Shown one piece after another: positions 22,298 through 32,312 of a stretch of DNA of 64,000 bases. The stretch spans positions 7,695,565 to 7,759,564 of the forward strand of contig CM064552.1 of the NCBI GenBank assembly GCA_032716605.1, read 5' to 3'. Source of the stretch: Paralithodes platypus. Lineage: Eukaryota; Arthropoda; Malacostraca; Decapoda; Lithodidae. Position 1 is the stretch's first letter. Each line of letters starts with the position of its first letter. The notes beneath the pieces were generated by a model. The model did not search any database. It was not told where the DNA came from and worked only from the letters and a program-made list of their open reading frames with translations. The position numbers and the translations under genes were made by a program.

Positions 22298-22478
22298 TTA
22301 GGAGAAAGAGGAGGACCAGGGTAATCACGAACTTTTATTTCTTCATCGTTTCGACTTTTCTTTTAGTCATCATGATCTAAACAAAAATAAAGATCCTGAT
22401 GATGACTTAAACAAAAGTCGAAACATTGAAGAAATAAAAATGTTTGTGATTACCCTGATCCTCCTCTTTCTCCTATTT
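22298..22478. repeat. Near-perfect ~80-bp inverted repeat (hairpin)
   Basis: Arms at about 22298-22378 and 22397-22478 are reverse complements with few mismatches (GGAGAAAGAGGAGGACCAGG against CCTGATCCTCCTCTTTCTCC), with a short AT-rich loop. It could fold into a long RNA stem if transcribed. No gene is assigned; an open frame that starts in the right arm (22440-22754) resembles nothing known. Confidence 0.7.
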
Positions 22479-22812
22479 GTAGTTACTGTACTTTGGACTG
22501 TTCAATATAAAGAGCTGCCAGAATTGTATCTCCGTCACGTAAGAGTTGAAATACAGTTTTATCTTACAATATATTCCAGCACAGCAAAATTGACACCTTT
22601 TGATGGATCAGATGTAATTTGCCGCTATAGTTACTCGGGTGACTCCGCTTTTGAGTACAGTACAGAGATTGGACAACATATAACACAGTATCATTTTGTT
22701 TGCTCAAATAACTGTACATGCATTAAAGTTCATATTTCCTTTATGATAACTTGAATATTTCTTATGTAAATCATAATGCAGTAATAATATTGTTGACTTG
22801 CAAAGTTGCCTA

Positions 22813-23096
22813 TTAACCCTTAATGTACCAGCGACGGTATACAGCTCTCAGTAAAAAAGTCACTCGTCAGTGCCAGCGACGGAAGATGTCTGTCAGTACT
22901 ATGCGGTCCTTGTAACTGCCCGTATCGAGTGGTACCAGGTACCATGACTTGTACGCACTGCTCTGAGACCTTGGCAACACTTCTCAGCTTGGATCCAAGC
23001 CTGTGGAAGTGTGGGAGCTACCTGGCCATGTTGGCCACAATGCCTGGTACTGGAGGGTACATTTATAGTAATACCCTCTGGTACAGGAGGGGTTAA
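22813..23096. mobile_element. TTAA-type MITE family G, copy 1
   Basis: Ends are TTAACCCTTAATGTACCAGC and, reverse-complemented, TTAACCCCTCCTGTACCAG. Internal ACCAGCGACGG occurs in direct and variant forms. A second copy lies at 37340-37650. Confidence 0.65.
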
Positions 23097-24278
23097 AGTA
23101 TACAGTATTAGCATAAAAGTAATTTGAATTTATTAATGATAAAAAAAAGAGCACAAAATGTCACCAGTTATCCTATTTCTGCTTACTGAAGAGTCCCAAC
23201 CTCAACCCTGAACTCCTCCCACTTACCAGGCTCGCCCTTCTTGCAAGCTGTTTTATCAATTCCTACTTTTACAAGGGTAAGTGCAGCTAAATTTGTGTTT
23301 GTATTTAGTAATACAATGTAATACAATAAGTACTAAACTATATCATTTACTATTTGTAAGTCATTTTAAAAAATGCTGTAGGAGAGCAGAAGATAATTTA
23401 ATGATATAATATTAAAGGAAAAGTACAACAACTTTCTATTGCTAATGTGCATGTTTAAATATCTAAATCATGTTAAAAGATGCTGATCGAAAGCAATTGA
23501 AAGTTATTTATGCCACATTTCAGTTATGTATTTATATATATAAAAAAAAGTTCATTTATACAAGTGATACATTTCTGAGCCAAATATCTCACACATACAT
23601 TTTCTCTCTTTACTCCCAGGTTGATTAAGGAGAACTTTTCCATGGATCGCCCAAGAAACTTGTAGAGAGGGAAGAAGGCAGACTTCTTAGAAAAACTATA
23701 CTGTATTCATATCTGGTATTCCATTGGTCAAAGTAAAACTTTACTAATAACAATAGACAAGCTTGTTGACTTTATTGGACCTTGAAAATACAAATGATTA
23801 AGCAATTCACTAATGGCTAGTTTGATTTTAAATATCAAATAATAATTTTCATATATCAGTATTAAATGTCTTAGATCCTTTCCCAAAGTACATTTTAATT
23901 AAGATCTCATAATTGTAATCCAGTCATGATGTAAGAAGCCTTTGTATTTGAGCAACCTAATTTTTTCTACTTTGTCGACCAAAACCATTAAAACATCGCA
24001 TTACTGTATCGTCCTGGTATTGTTAACAGTACAGTATACTGTAGCAAGGTTACAATACTGATACCTGTAATTTAAAAGGAGATAATTTGGAAATTAGTTT
24101 TGCCGTAAGATTGTGAGAGTGGTTCATCAGGATGGGGATGCAGATGAAAGGACTGGACTTCCCCTCATGTGAGTAATCCTTCTATCTCTGTTTAACTCTG
24201 TCAAACATTAATTGATGCAAATTGATTATGCTATGCTACATAAGCATCCATTCTTTGTCCCTGTAACATCTACTCACC
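23097..24278. other. Intergenic AT-rich DNA
   Basis: No gene, RNA or repeat signature was recognised. Confidence 0.4.
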
Positions 24279-24651
24279 TTAACCCGGGAGCTGCGGGGAG
24301 ACTCTTAAGAGTTCCCCCGGCGCACTGCGGGGAGACTCTTAAGAGTCAGAGAAAATAAAAATCAACTTTTGACATCGTCGAGTGCAAGAGAGAGAGAGAG
24401 AGTATCGATCGACTGTGTCTCAGTGGCCTTGGGGGAAATTGGCGGGAAAGCAGATTGCCTCACCCATACATTATACAACTCGCGGGCTATATCTCCGATT
24501 TTGACCATCCAAACGCTGTTTTCACTCGTTTTATTGTTGTTTCAGGTTAATACCTTTATGGCACAATGAATATTTTAGTGACGGAAACACCTCAAATACG
24601 TCAGCACAGGGGGACGTTTCCAATTACCCCCATGCGCACTTCAGAGGTTAA
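24279..24651. mobile_element. Possible TTAA-bounded element with internal tandem repeat
   Basis: TTAA occurs at 24279-24282 and at 24648-24651, the latter shared with the next element. A 22-base unit containing the palindrome ACTCTTAAGAGT is repeated at 24291-24312 and 24325-24346. The terminal inverted repeat is weak. Confidence 0.35.
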
Positions 24652-25024
24652 GGGAGCCCACCTCTCTTTTTTTTTTCTCTCTCTCTCCCTCTCTCTTTGG
24701 CCTGTATCCATTCAGCCTACTGTTTTAAGATTTTTACCCCCATCCAGGTGTCAATATTTTCCTGGCGAGCGGTAGCGAGCCAGCATATTTATATTTTTGT
24801 TTTGCCAGCAAGCTAAATTTGTACATTTTACGATAGAAAAATTTCTCCGGCGAAGCTGGATATCTCCATACAATGCTGGCTCGCTATCGCTCGCCTGGAA
24901 GAAATCGACACTTGGATGGGGATAAACGTCTTAAAATAGTTGGCTGAATGGGGCCGAATGGATACAAGCCAGGGAAAGAGAGAAAAGGAGAGAAAGATAA
25001 AAAAAAGCCTTTGACCCCCCTTAA
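24648..25024. mobile_element. TTAA-flanked foldback MITE, copy 2
   Basis: TTAA flanks both ends (24648-24651, 25021-25024) and the termini start GGG. Inverted arms at about 24690-24785 and 24868-25000 match the element at 93-452 throughout. Confidence 0.8.
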
Positions 25025-25055
25025 GCTTCATATTCCTCTCTTATCTCATGACGTA

Positions 25056-25490
25056 CAGGAGTGCAGCATGGACATTGTTGGAGAGACACAAACCAAGAGT
25101 GTGAGTGTAGGAAATGAGTTACTCGAGAAGTGTGTGCAGAATTACATGGAGGGATAGACAGACGAATGAGGAAGTACGAGAGCGGTGTGGTGTGGATGTA
25201 GATGTGCTGGAAAGTGTGAAAAGGAACGCCTTGAGATGGTTCGGCCATGTGGAATGTATGGGAAGCAAGAGAATAACTAGAGAGTGTACGAGAGTGAGAT
25301 GGAAGGACAAAGAGGGAAAGGTTAAACCGAGAGAGAGGTGGAAGGATGGAGTTTAGAAGTATATGCGTGAAAGCGGTGATGGATGAGAGGAGGGGCATCA
25401 ACTGACTGGGAACAGAGGTGCATAGGAGTGATTCGTTCGTGGCTACCCCTTCGGGGATCACGGCGTCCGACAATAGATAGATAGACATCA
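25056..25490 (+). pseudogene. RTE2-type LINE C-terminal fragment with (ATAG)n tail
   Basis: It encodes ITWRDRQTNEEVRERCGVDV and LRWFGHVECM, then ends with the 3' UTR GGGGATCACGGCGTCCG and an ATAG microsatellite at about 25471-25485. It matches the minus-strand copy at 31672-32310. Frames are broken, and the reverse transcriptase is absent through 5' truncation. Confidence 0.8.
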
Positions 25491-25712
25491 GTTGAATCCT
25501 TCAAGAATTAATATAAAACCTTTATGTTTCAAAGATGATATGATCTGGAAAATGGTGGAGTGACTGATGATTATAGAGTTTAGAAATTATGATATTGTTC
25601 TGCCAATAACTATGTAAATCATGTTATTATGTTACAGTATATACAGTACTTTAGTTTTATTGATTTGTTTTGTTCGAGCACTTGCGAATTCATATGAAGA
25701 ATGAGCACTCTT

Positions 25713-26142
25713 TTAATCCCTTATTGGCGGCGCTCGACTTAAGTCGTGCACCAATTTGCAGCAAGTTAGGAGCATTATTAAGGTTTTTAAAGGGTTAAAA
25801 TCGAGTGCAAATGGCCGGGAGCGCAGCGGGCCAGACAGCCGACTCCCAGTGCTTACCGCCGCCCATTAACTCATGTTCCCTGTGTTCTCGAGAGGCCGGC
25901 AGTGTAGCTAGTAGTGAGCATAGCTGGGAAAAATATACCACTATACGCTAAACTCCCATGTTACTGGCACCACTGCAAGAGAACCACGAGTGCTACGTAG
26001 CTCGTTCTGGTCTCATTTTGAAGTTTTTAGCGCCTATTTTTTTGCTGAATAAATTTCTTTTCATGCAGATACTTGATTGATCATTCAGGAGGGCCTGAAT
26101 ATGCCCAAATGAGCCCAAAACACCCCGCTAGACAAGGGTTAA
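25713..26142 (-). mobile_element. 430-bp TTAA-type MITE family H, copy 2 (inverted)
   Basis: A reverse-complement copy of 20315-20744, also exactly 430 bp with TTAA at both ends (25713-25716, 26139-26142). It is slightly diverged and non-coding. Confidence 0.75.
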
Positions 26143-26149
26143 ATAAGTA

Positions 26150-26164
26150 AAATTATTATTATTA

Positions 26165-26207
<43 letters not shown>

Positions 26208-26210
26208 ACA
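26150..26210. repeat. (ATT)n microsatellite
   Basis: An almost pure ATT repeat upstream of the first phosphatase exon. Confidence 0.9.
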
Positions 26211-26277
26211 TAATTACTGTACAATTTTAGGATAAGAATTACTGTAATGTACTGTTATGTCCTTCAAATGTTTGCAG

Positions 26278-26416
26278 ACTTTGAGGACCTGCGAGAGATA
26301 GTGATGGTGGTGGAGCCTCGTCTGCGGCCCATCCCGGAGATGAGGCGCCACGTGTCCCGCTTCATGGACGGAGCCGACATGGATGAGGTCTACCCCGGCA
26401 TCTTCCTCGGGGACTG
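26278..26416 (+). CDS. Atypical dual-specificity phosphatase, coding exon a
   Basis: This is the first recognisable exon of a Cys-based protein phosphatase that would dephosphorylate phosphotyrosine and phosphoserine/threonine. It encodes DFEDLREIVMVVEPRLRPIP and MDEVYPGIFLGD; the latter opens the catalytic domain in DUSP3/VHR-like proteins. The acceptor TTTGCAG ends at 26277 and the donor GTGGGT starts at 26417; joining to the next exon gives LGDCDAASNE in frame. An upstream ATG in the same frame (26268, or 26247) could instead start the protein if the acceptor is not used. No 5' exon or promoter was identified. Confidence 0.85.
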
Positions 26417-27998
26417 GTGGGTCATAGAGGTTGTAGGGTACAATCATGAGCATTAATAGAGGTTACACTCACTTGAATCATTGAATCTTTGATGTGAAGT
26501 TCTGTAGCATTTCAGACATATTAAAACAATGTATCATCTCATTGTGGTCAATGCTGGTTCAAATGGATGTGTAGCTTAGTGCTTGTGACTAGCTTCTAGG
26601 TTAGATATTATATAATTACTTACTAGTCATGAAGGTCTGTGAGAGAGTCTTTGAAGGTATGATCAGGGAAAGCATTTCTATCGACGATATGCAGTTTGGT
26701 TTCATAGCAAGACGTGGTACAATCGATGCTATCTTCCTAGTCAGGCCACTACAGGAAAGATATTTACTTAAAAATAGGGATATGTATTTTGTGTTTGTAG
26801 ACCTGGAGAAAGCCTTTGATAGGATGCCCAAAGATGTGTAGTGGGTTATGGGAAAACTTGGTGTAGAGGAGTGGCTGGTATGTGTGATAATGAAGATACA
26901 TAATGTATACGAGGACTCACAAACGGCAGTGAGGGTGAAAGGTGTACCGAGTGAGGAGTTTACAGCTCATGTTAGAGTCCACCAGGGCTCTGTGTTAAGC
27001 CTCTCCTCTTTGTTATGGTTTTGGAGGCACTATCTGGGGATTTTAGAGCTGGGCTCCCCTGGGAACTGCTATAGCCTACGTATATGACCTAGTAGATGAC
27101 TTCAGATAGTGTGCGGGATGCCGAGGCCAAGTTCAGAAGATGGAGAGAGGGTATGGGAAAAGAAGAAAAATAGAAAAAAAAATTGGGAGTGGGCGTAAGT
27201 AAATAGAATAGAAATACAGTAGATATATAAAACCAAGGATTTACACATTTGACTGGGGCTTGGAAAGGTAGAACAAAATTGTGCATATGCAGGAAAGGGG
27301 TGGGTGCGAACTCAGTACTGTACAGTTTAGCGTCTGCCGCTGCTGGGTACATCACGGGAAGAAGCGCTGGACTAGAATATAGGGACCTCTACCAAGGAAG
27401 AAGTCCGAAATTGAGAAATTTGTATGCATAGTATGCAAAGGTGAGCTTGTGTTCAATGAACGGCTTGAGAGTATTAACTTTGGCAATGAGGCACTGGAGA
27501 TGGTGGACAAGATTTGCTACTTGGGTGATGCCATTACTGCCGGTGGTGGGGCTGAGGCCGCCACCATCGCCAGAATATGATGCGGCTGGGGAAAGTTTAG
27601 AGAACTGTTGCCACTACTCACCATGAGAAGACTCCCTCTCCCCATGAATGGAGAGGTGTACGCTTCATGCGTTAGAAGCGCAATGACATATGCTTCAGAA
27701 ACGTAGCCTGTCAAAGCGGATAATATCAACAGAATGGAACGCAATGAGATGAGAATGGTGAGATGGATGTGTAGTGCCAAAATGCAAGATAGGATATCAA
27801 GTGAAGAGCTAAGGAGAAGATTATGTATCAAGAGTATCAGTGTGTTTCAGGATTATATTTGTATTAAACCAATAGAAAAAATAAATTGAAGTAATGAAGG
27901 TGGGACACCACTTTTGTTCATGGGTGTGTCACATCACAGTATTACCAGTTCATTTCAATTATTGTGAGCCTCCCTACTAACAACCCAATAATCCACAG
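26417..27998 (+). other. Phosphatase intron a
   Basis: GT at 26417 to AG at 27998. It contains an old RTE1 copy (26622-27840) and otherwise AT-rich DNA. Confidence 0.75.
26622..27840 (+). pseudogene. Old RTE1 LINE copy in phosphatase intron
   Basis: It retains MKVCERVFEGMIRESISIDD, DLEKAFDRMP, VRVHQGSVLS-like and GGAEAAT segments in the order of the copy at 33320-35276, with many stops and frameshifts. The 5' end and the (ATGT)n tail are missing. It is inactive and in sense orientation to the host gene. Confidence 0.85.
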
Positions 27999-28113
27999 TG
28001 ACGCGGCTTCAAATGAGCACTACCTCCTGCGTAGCGGCGTCACCCACGTCCTCAATGCCGCCGGAAACACCTGTGGACCGGCACCTGTCAAAACCGGCCC
28101 AAACTACTACAAG
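27999..28113 (+). CDS. Phosphatase coding exon b
   Basis: It encodes DAASNEHYLLRSGVTHVLNA then AGNTCGPAPVKTGPNYYK. The GVTHVLNAA strand is characteristic of the dual-specificity phosphatase fold. The acceptor CCACAG precedes it and GTGTGT follows. Length 115 nt; it enters with one base of a split codon and leaves at a codon boundary, consistent with both neighbours. Confidence 0.9.
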
Positions 28114-29013
28114 GTGTGTGTAATATGGTAGGGTGTTGAACAGGGGTAGTGTTTTGGGACTGGGTGTTGAACAGGGGCAGTGTTTTGTGACTGGATTCAG
28201 TGGGAGATAGAATACAGGAAAATTTGAATGAAGTTGCATTGTTTTGATAATTTAATTACTTCCATGGGCATAAAGAAATTACCGGTATAGAGCATAACTT
28301 TAACTTTGTGTATTTAATAATACTGACTAAAATAAAAGGACTTGTTTTTGGTCTGGGGGTAAATAATCTTGTTTTACAGTTTTGTATATGGTACCTCATC
28401 ATTTAGTAAGAATTTGCTTTTTCAAAACTTTCAGGTAAGCAAAATTATTCTCATTGTTATTTTTTTTACAAATTGACACTGGTTTAATCTCTTTCAGTAC
28501 TTGATTATAAACTGTCCTGGTGGTGTAATGGTTAGGTGGCAAAAATCTGTGTGTGATAACCCGGGTTCGAATCCCGGTGGATCATATATACTTTAATTAA
28601 TTTCATTGGGGGTGTTTGGTGTTGTGGTGAAATTAATAAAATATAGATAAAATATCTATTTATCACCTCCAAAATTGACAAGTCTTCAAATTTCCATTCA
28701 TATGGGAATATTGATAAAAACTTTTGAATAATAATCAATACATTATAATAGGCCAGGTGTACTGTATACACATTTAGCTCTATCAAAAAGAATCCTTGTT
28801 AATATAAATATTCCCTTTAAAATTTCAAAGATTTTAGTGAAAAGATAAAATGAAAAAAAAAAAAAATCTGGAATGAATAAAATCAATGTACAGTACAGTA
28901 TTGTGATACTGTACTAATCAAACTTGCTTATACAGTACAGTACTGTACATTGTTTTAAAAACTAAGTTAATTGAAAAATTATTATAACTGCATTTTTTCA
29001 ACTGAAATTGCAG
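28114..29013 (+). other. Phosphatase intron b
   Basis: GT at 28114 to AG at 29013. It holds a tRNA-like segment (28510-28585) and AT-rich DNA with many TACAGTA words near 28885-28950. Confidence 0.8.
28510..28585 (+). other. tRNA-like sequence (degenerate tRNA or SINE head)
   Basis: GGTGGTGTAATGGTTAGG resembles a D-arm/A box and GGGTTCGAATCCC a perfect TPsiC arm/B box. The anticodon arm and acceptor stem do not pair well, so a functional tRNA is unlikely. Confidence 0.5.
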
Positions 29014-29125
29014 AATCCATCGCTGACCTACCTGGGGCTGGATCTGATTGACTTGCCGTTCATCAACATCTCTATGCACTTTGACAAGGCTACCAAGTAT
29101 ATAGATGATGCTCTTGCCTCTGGAG
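29014..29125 (+). CDS. Phosphatase coding exon c
   Basis: It encodes NPSLTYLGLDLIDLPFINIS and MHFDKATKYIDDALASGG. The Asp in DLPF is in the position of the general acid of dual-specificity phosphatases (inferred from spacing to the HC motif). The acceptor TTGCAG ends at 29013 and the donor GTGAGT begins at 29126. It leaves after one base of a Gly codon that the next exon completes. Confidence 0.9.
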
Positions 29126-29408
29126 GTGAGTCTACTACAGTGGTATCATTCCGTATGTTAGTTTTTAGCACCATAGGAACCGGTCACATTCTATTATTGA
29201 AATCTCTCATGTCTGTAAAAGAAGTAAGGACAAACTTCATTTGTTCTAAGTACCTTTAAATTCTCATAATTGTAATTAGGACAGGTTAATAGACACATTT
29301 TCCAACTTAATGATTTCAAGAGGTCCTTCCAATGCAGAATAAGATTATCTTGGTAAAATTACTGTAACTATTTCTTCATGTTAATGTTACCAAATCTTAT
29401 CATTCCAG
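29126..29408 (+). other. Phosphatase intron c
   Basis: A short intron of 283 nt, GTGAGT to CCAG, with no inserted element. Confidence 0.85.
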
Positions 29409-29525
29409 GCAAGGTGATGGTTCACTGTCGTCAGGGTCGGTCTCGCTCAGCCTCCATCGTGGTGGCGTTTCTCATGATGGCTCGCAATATGACTGCCTCT
29501 GCTGCTCTCACACTCCTACGCCAAA
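29409..29525 (+). CDS. Phosphatase coding exon d, active site
   Basis: It encodes KVMVHCRQGRSRSASIVVAF and LMMARNMTASAALTLLRQ. HCRQGRSR is the CX5R signature: the Cys forms the phospho-enzyme intermediate and the Arg binds phosphate. All essential residues are present. The donor GTCAGT starts at 29526. The exon ends after one base of a Thr codon completed 7.3 kb downstream. Confidence 0.92.
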
Positions 29526-29559
29526 GTCAGTCTTAGAAATGTGTTTGCACTTGATATGT

Positions 29560-29905
29560 GTGTGGCCAAACTGCAAGATAGGGTATCTAGTGAAGAGTTA
29601 CGGAAACAGTTAGGCATCAAGAGTATCAGTGATGAGATGCATACTATAGGTAGCGCCAACGAACTTGACAATTTTCTTGACCCCTTAACTTCTCATAACT
29701 CAAAATGAATCAAAGCAATCTAGCTGACATTGCTATCATTAGGGAAGAGCCCACCAGGAAATAGGTGTGGATATTTACAGCCAGTTTGCTCTAGGTCATT
29801 TTGAGTTATGAGAAGTTAAGGGGTCAATAAAATTGTCAAGTTCGTTGGCGCTACCTATAGTAGCTTGGATGGTTCGGGCATGTGGAGAGAATTGATGTCA
29901 CGCGG
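29560..29905 (+). pseudogene. RTE1-type fragment split by a MITE
   Basis: It encodes KLQDRVSSEELRKQLGIKSI and, after the insertion, the GHVERM-like region. The 217-bp MITE at 29644-29860 divides it. Confidence 0.7.
29644..29860. mobile_element. MITE with ~65-bp inverted repeats and TA target
   Basis: The left arm CTATAGGTAGCGCCAACGAA is matched by the reverse complement of the right end almost base for base over about 65 bp. TA flanks both sides (29642-29643, 29861-29862). It interrupts an RTE fragment, so its boundaries are certain. Confidence 0.85.
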
Positions 29906-30061
29906 GAATAATGATATATGTTGTGCACTTACTAATAATGTTGAGTAACATGCTGCCTTGGGGCAATTTTAATTTTAATTTGACAATTAAGTTTAAGGAT
30001 AGTACGTTACAGGGGAAGTGTACTAGCTCGTCATGCTTACCATACATGACCACATTGTTAG

Positions 30062-30255
30062 TTGTTGTTGTTGTTGTTCCCTAAGCTGCCTGGCCGAACA
30101 GCCCCGAGTCCCTGAGGAAGGCCATGGCCACGATTGGGCTTTCCCACAGAGCTCTCATTGAGTGTAGGTTGTGTTGTTGGCGTAAGTGGTTGTGTGAAAT
30201 GCAGTCTTCTATGATGTGTTTAATGGTATGGGGTGCTGTGTTACATCCCACATTT
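30062..30255 (-). mobile_element. LINE1 3' fragment with perfect 12-bp target duplication
   Basis: The reverse complement of the LINE1 end, including the AAC tail. CCACATTGTTAG is repeated at 30050-30061 and 30256-30267. At 194 bp it is an extreme 5' truncation, but the insertion boundaries are exact. Confidence 0.9.
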
Positions 30256-30359
30256 CCACATTGTTAGTACATGTGTTTGGTTGTTACTTTACTATATGTA
30301 TTTGTTATAAAATATATTTTGTATTATTCTTGTATTGTTTTAATAATTTGTCTACTTGT

Positions 30360-30585
30360 GTATGCTGGTATGGACATGTTGAACGAATGGGTGATGAAAT
30401 GCTAATAAATAGAATATATGAGTCAGAAACAAGGAAATAGATTGAGAGGAAGACCTCGGATGAGATGGAGAGATGGTGTGAAAAAGCGTGGGAAGAAAGA
30501 GAGATGACTGAAGAATAGGCAAGAGAAGTGGTGATGAATAGGAATGAGTGGAGAATGCTTGTGAGTAGATGAGTGATAACGTGGT
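30360..30585 (+). pseudogene. RTE2-type LINE C-terminal fragment
   Basis: It encodes WYGHVERMGDEMLINRIYES and, out of frame, EWRMLVS near 30550. A diverged relative of 25056-25490. Confidence 0.6.
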
Positions 30586-30589
30586 CGTA

Positions 30590-31020
30590 GGGAGTGGCGG
30601 TTAGGTGCCAGTTGGATTAGATAATAGTTCGTCAGGCACCCGGCCCGGGGAGCCGGTTTATATAGGAAGGGCCTTGCCTGTAAGTATGTTGTGGTTTAGT
30701 TCAGCTGCGTGTCAATCTGCTGTGACCAAAACCTCTCAGGGAGATCTGGGACCTGGGAATCTTTTGCTAGAGACCCTTCATGGTCTCCGAGTCTTCTCCT
30801 GGGCGACCTAGATGTGTGTGAATTTTCTATATTTATTATAGCAATTTTGATTTGTTGTTTTGTCTTTTTACTGTGTTCGTATACGTTTTGGTTTGTTTAT
30901 TTTGCAAGTTTTACATTATAATATACTGTGTTGTTGTTTCTGTTCGGGCTCTGTCTCGATTCGGCCACCCCCAGCTATGGGGTATGTGCCTGAGTATATA
31001 CATACATACATGCATACAAA
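30590..31020 (+). mobile_element. SINE-like retroposon with (ATAC)n tail
   Basis: The body AGGCACCCGGCCCGGGGAG matches 1565-1945. It contains the ~35-base block shared with 1212-1246 and 38196-38228 (at 30889-30923, inverted). It ends CCACCCCCAGCTATGGGG, GTATATACATACATAC. Confidence 0.6.
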
Positions 31021-31671
31021 CATTTATGTGATAGTTACATGTTTTTTTCAATAAATCATTGCTCCTTAGTAGAAAGTGCCTCTCTATGGTCCATATGCGT
31101 CTGAATTTCTCATTTGATGTTGACGAGCGCTTAGGTCGGTAGAGACGATTTCTATGACAGGGATAGTAGAGGTGCTCTCCAGGGAGCTTTGCGCTGGCCA
31201 GGTGGCAATCGGAGTTATTTTTTGAAAATTTGTTTTAATACTTTTTATTATTATTGTGCTTAAAAAAATTTTTTTTTTCATGTATTGCAATTCTGCTTTG
31301 CTATTTTTTGTGTTGAGACTTTAGTTAATGTTTTGTTTGCTGTGTTCAGCATGCAATTCAGTTAAGCTGTCGAGTTTCATATACAGTATTTTAATAATAA
31401 TTATGACCAATTAATGGTTTCATAGCAAATTATTTTGTAAGTCAACTAAACAAATTTCCTTCCATACATGACCTCACAGAATGGATGCAATTTAATGTGG
31501 GCAACTGTACAATAGATATGTTTCATAATTCGGGAAGGACTGTAAGGGGAAACTCTGTATCTGTAAGAGCTTCTAAGTAAATTTAAACATTGTGTGCTAT
31601 TGCCAACTTGAAGGCATCTGCCAACCCCAAGGAAGCAACACCAACTATTGATTCTATCTATCTATCTATCT
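31021..31671. other. Intron DNA, nothing recognised
   Basis: No coding or repeat signature seen. Confidence 0.35.
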
Positions 31672-32310
31672 ATTGCCGGACGCTAAGGGGTGGCCACGAA
31701 CGAAACGGCCCCATGCACCTCTGTCCCCAGTCAGTCGACGCCCCTCCTCCTATCCAGCACCGCTTTCACTCATATACTTCTTCACTCCATCCTTCCACCT
31801 CTCACTCGGTTTACCTCTCCCTCTCTGTCCTTCCACCTCACTCTCGTACACTCTCTTAGTCATTCTCTCGCTTTCCATACGCTCCACATGGCCGAACCAT
31901 CTCATGGTGTTCCTTTTCACACTTTCCAGCACATCTACATCCGCACCACACCTCTCTCGTACTTCCTCATTCGTCTGTCTATCCCTCCATGTAACTCCGC
32001 ACGCACTTCTCAAGTAACTAATTTCCACCCCTCTCACTCTTGGTTTGAGTCTCTTCACCAACGTCCATGCTTCGATCCCATAAATCAATGTTGGGATTAC
32101 CACACTGTCATGCAAGGACTTCTTTACTTCCATGCTGACCACCCTATTTCTTGTTACTGCTTTCAGCATTCCTACAACCCTCTTTCCCTGTTGCACCCTC
32201 TCTCGCACTTCTCTTCATTCATACTCCCATCTTTACTCAACACACTGCCCAAATACTTAAATGAGCTGACATTCTCCATAACCTGACCGTTCAACCTCAC
32301 CTCGTACTCT
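31672..32310 (-). pseudogene. RTE2-type LINE C-terminal fragment
   Basis: The minus frame encodes LNGQVMENVSSFKYLGSVLS, VVIPTLIYGIEAWTL, VEISYLRSACGVTWRDRQTN and RWFGHVERM, with a final GRGKPSERWKDGVKKY. The C-terminal tail and 3' UTR end in an ATAG microsatellite at about 31656-31676. The reverse transcriptase core is missing. At about 32310 it meets RTE1 head to head. Confidence 0.82.
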
Positions 32311-32312
32311 GG

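Noticed and set aside
22440..22754. Open frame of 104 codons with a hydrophobic start
   Set aside because: It begins within one arm of a hairpin repeat, shows no family similarity and no splice or promoter context. The hydrophobic start comes from the repeat.
28510..28585. Functional tRNA gene
   Set aside because: The TPsiC arm is perfect, but the anticodon arm and acceptor stem do not pair. A degenerate tRNA or SINE head is more likely.
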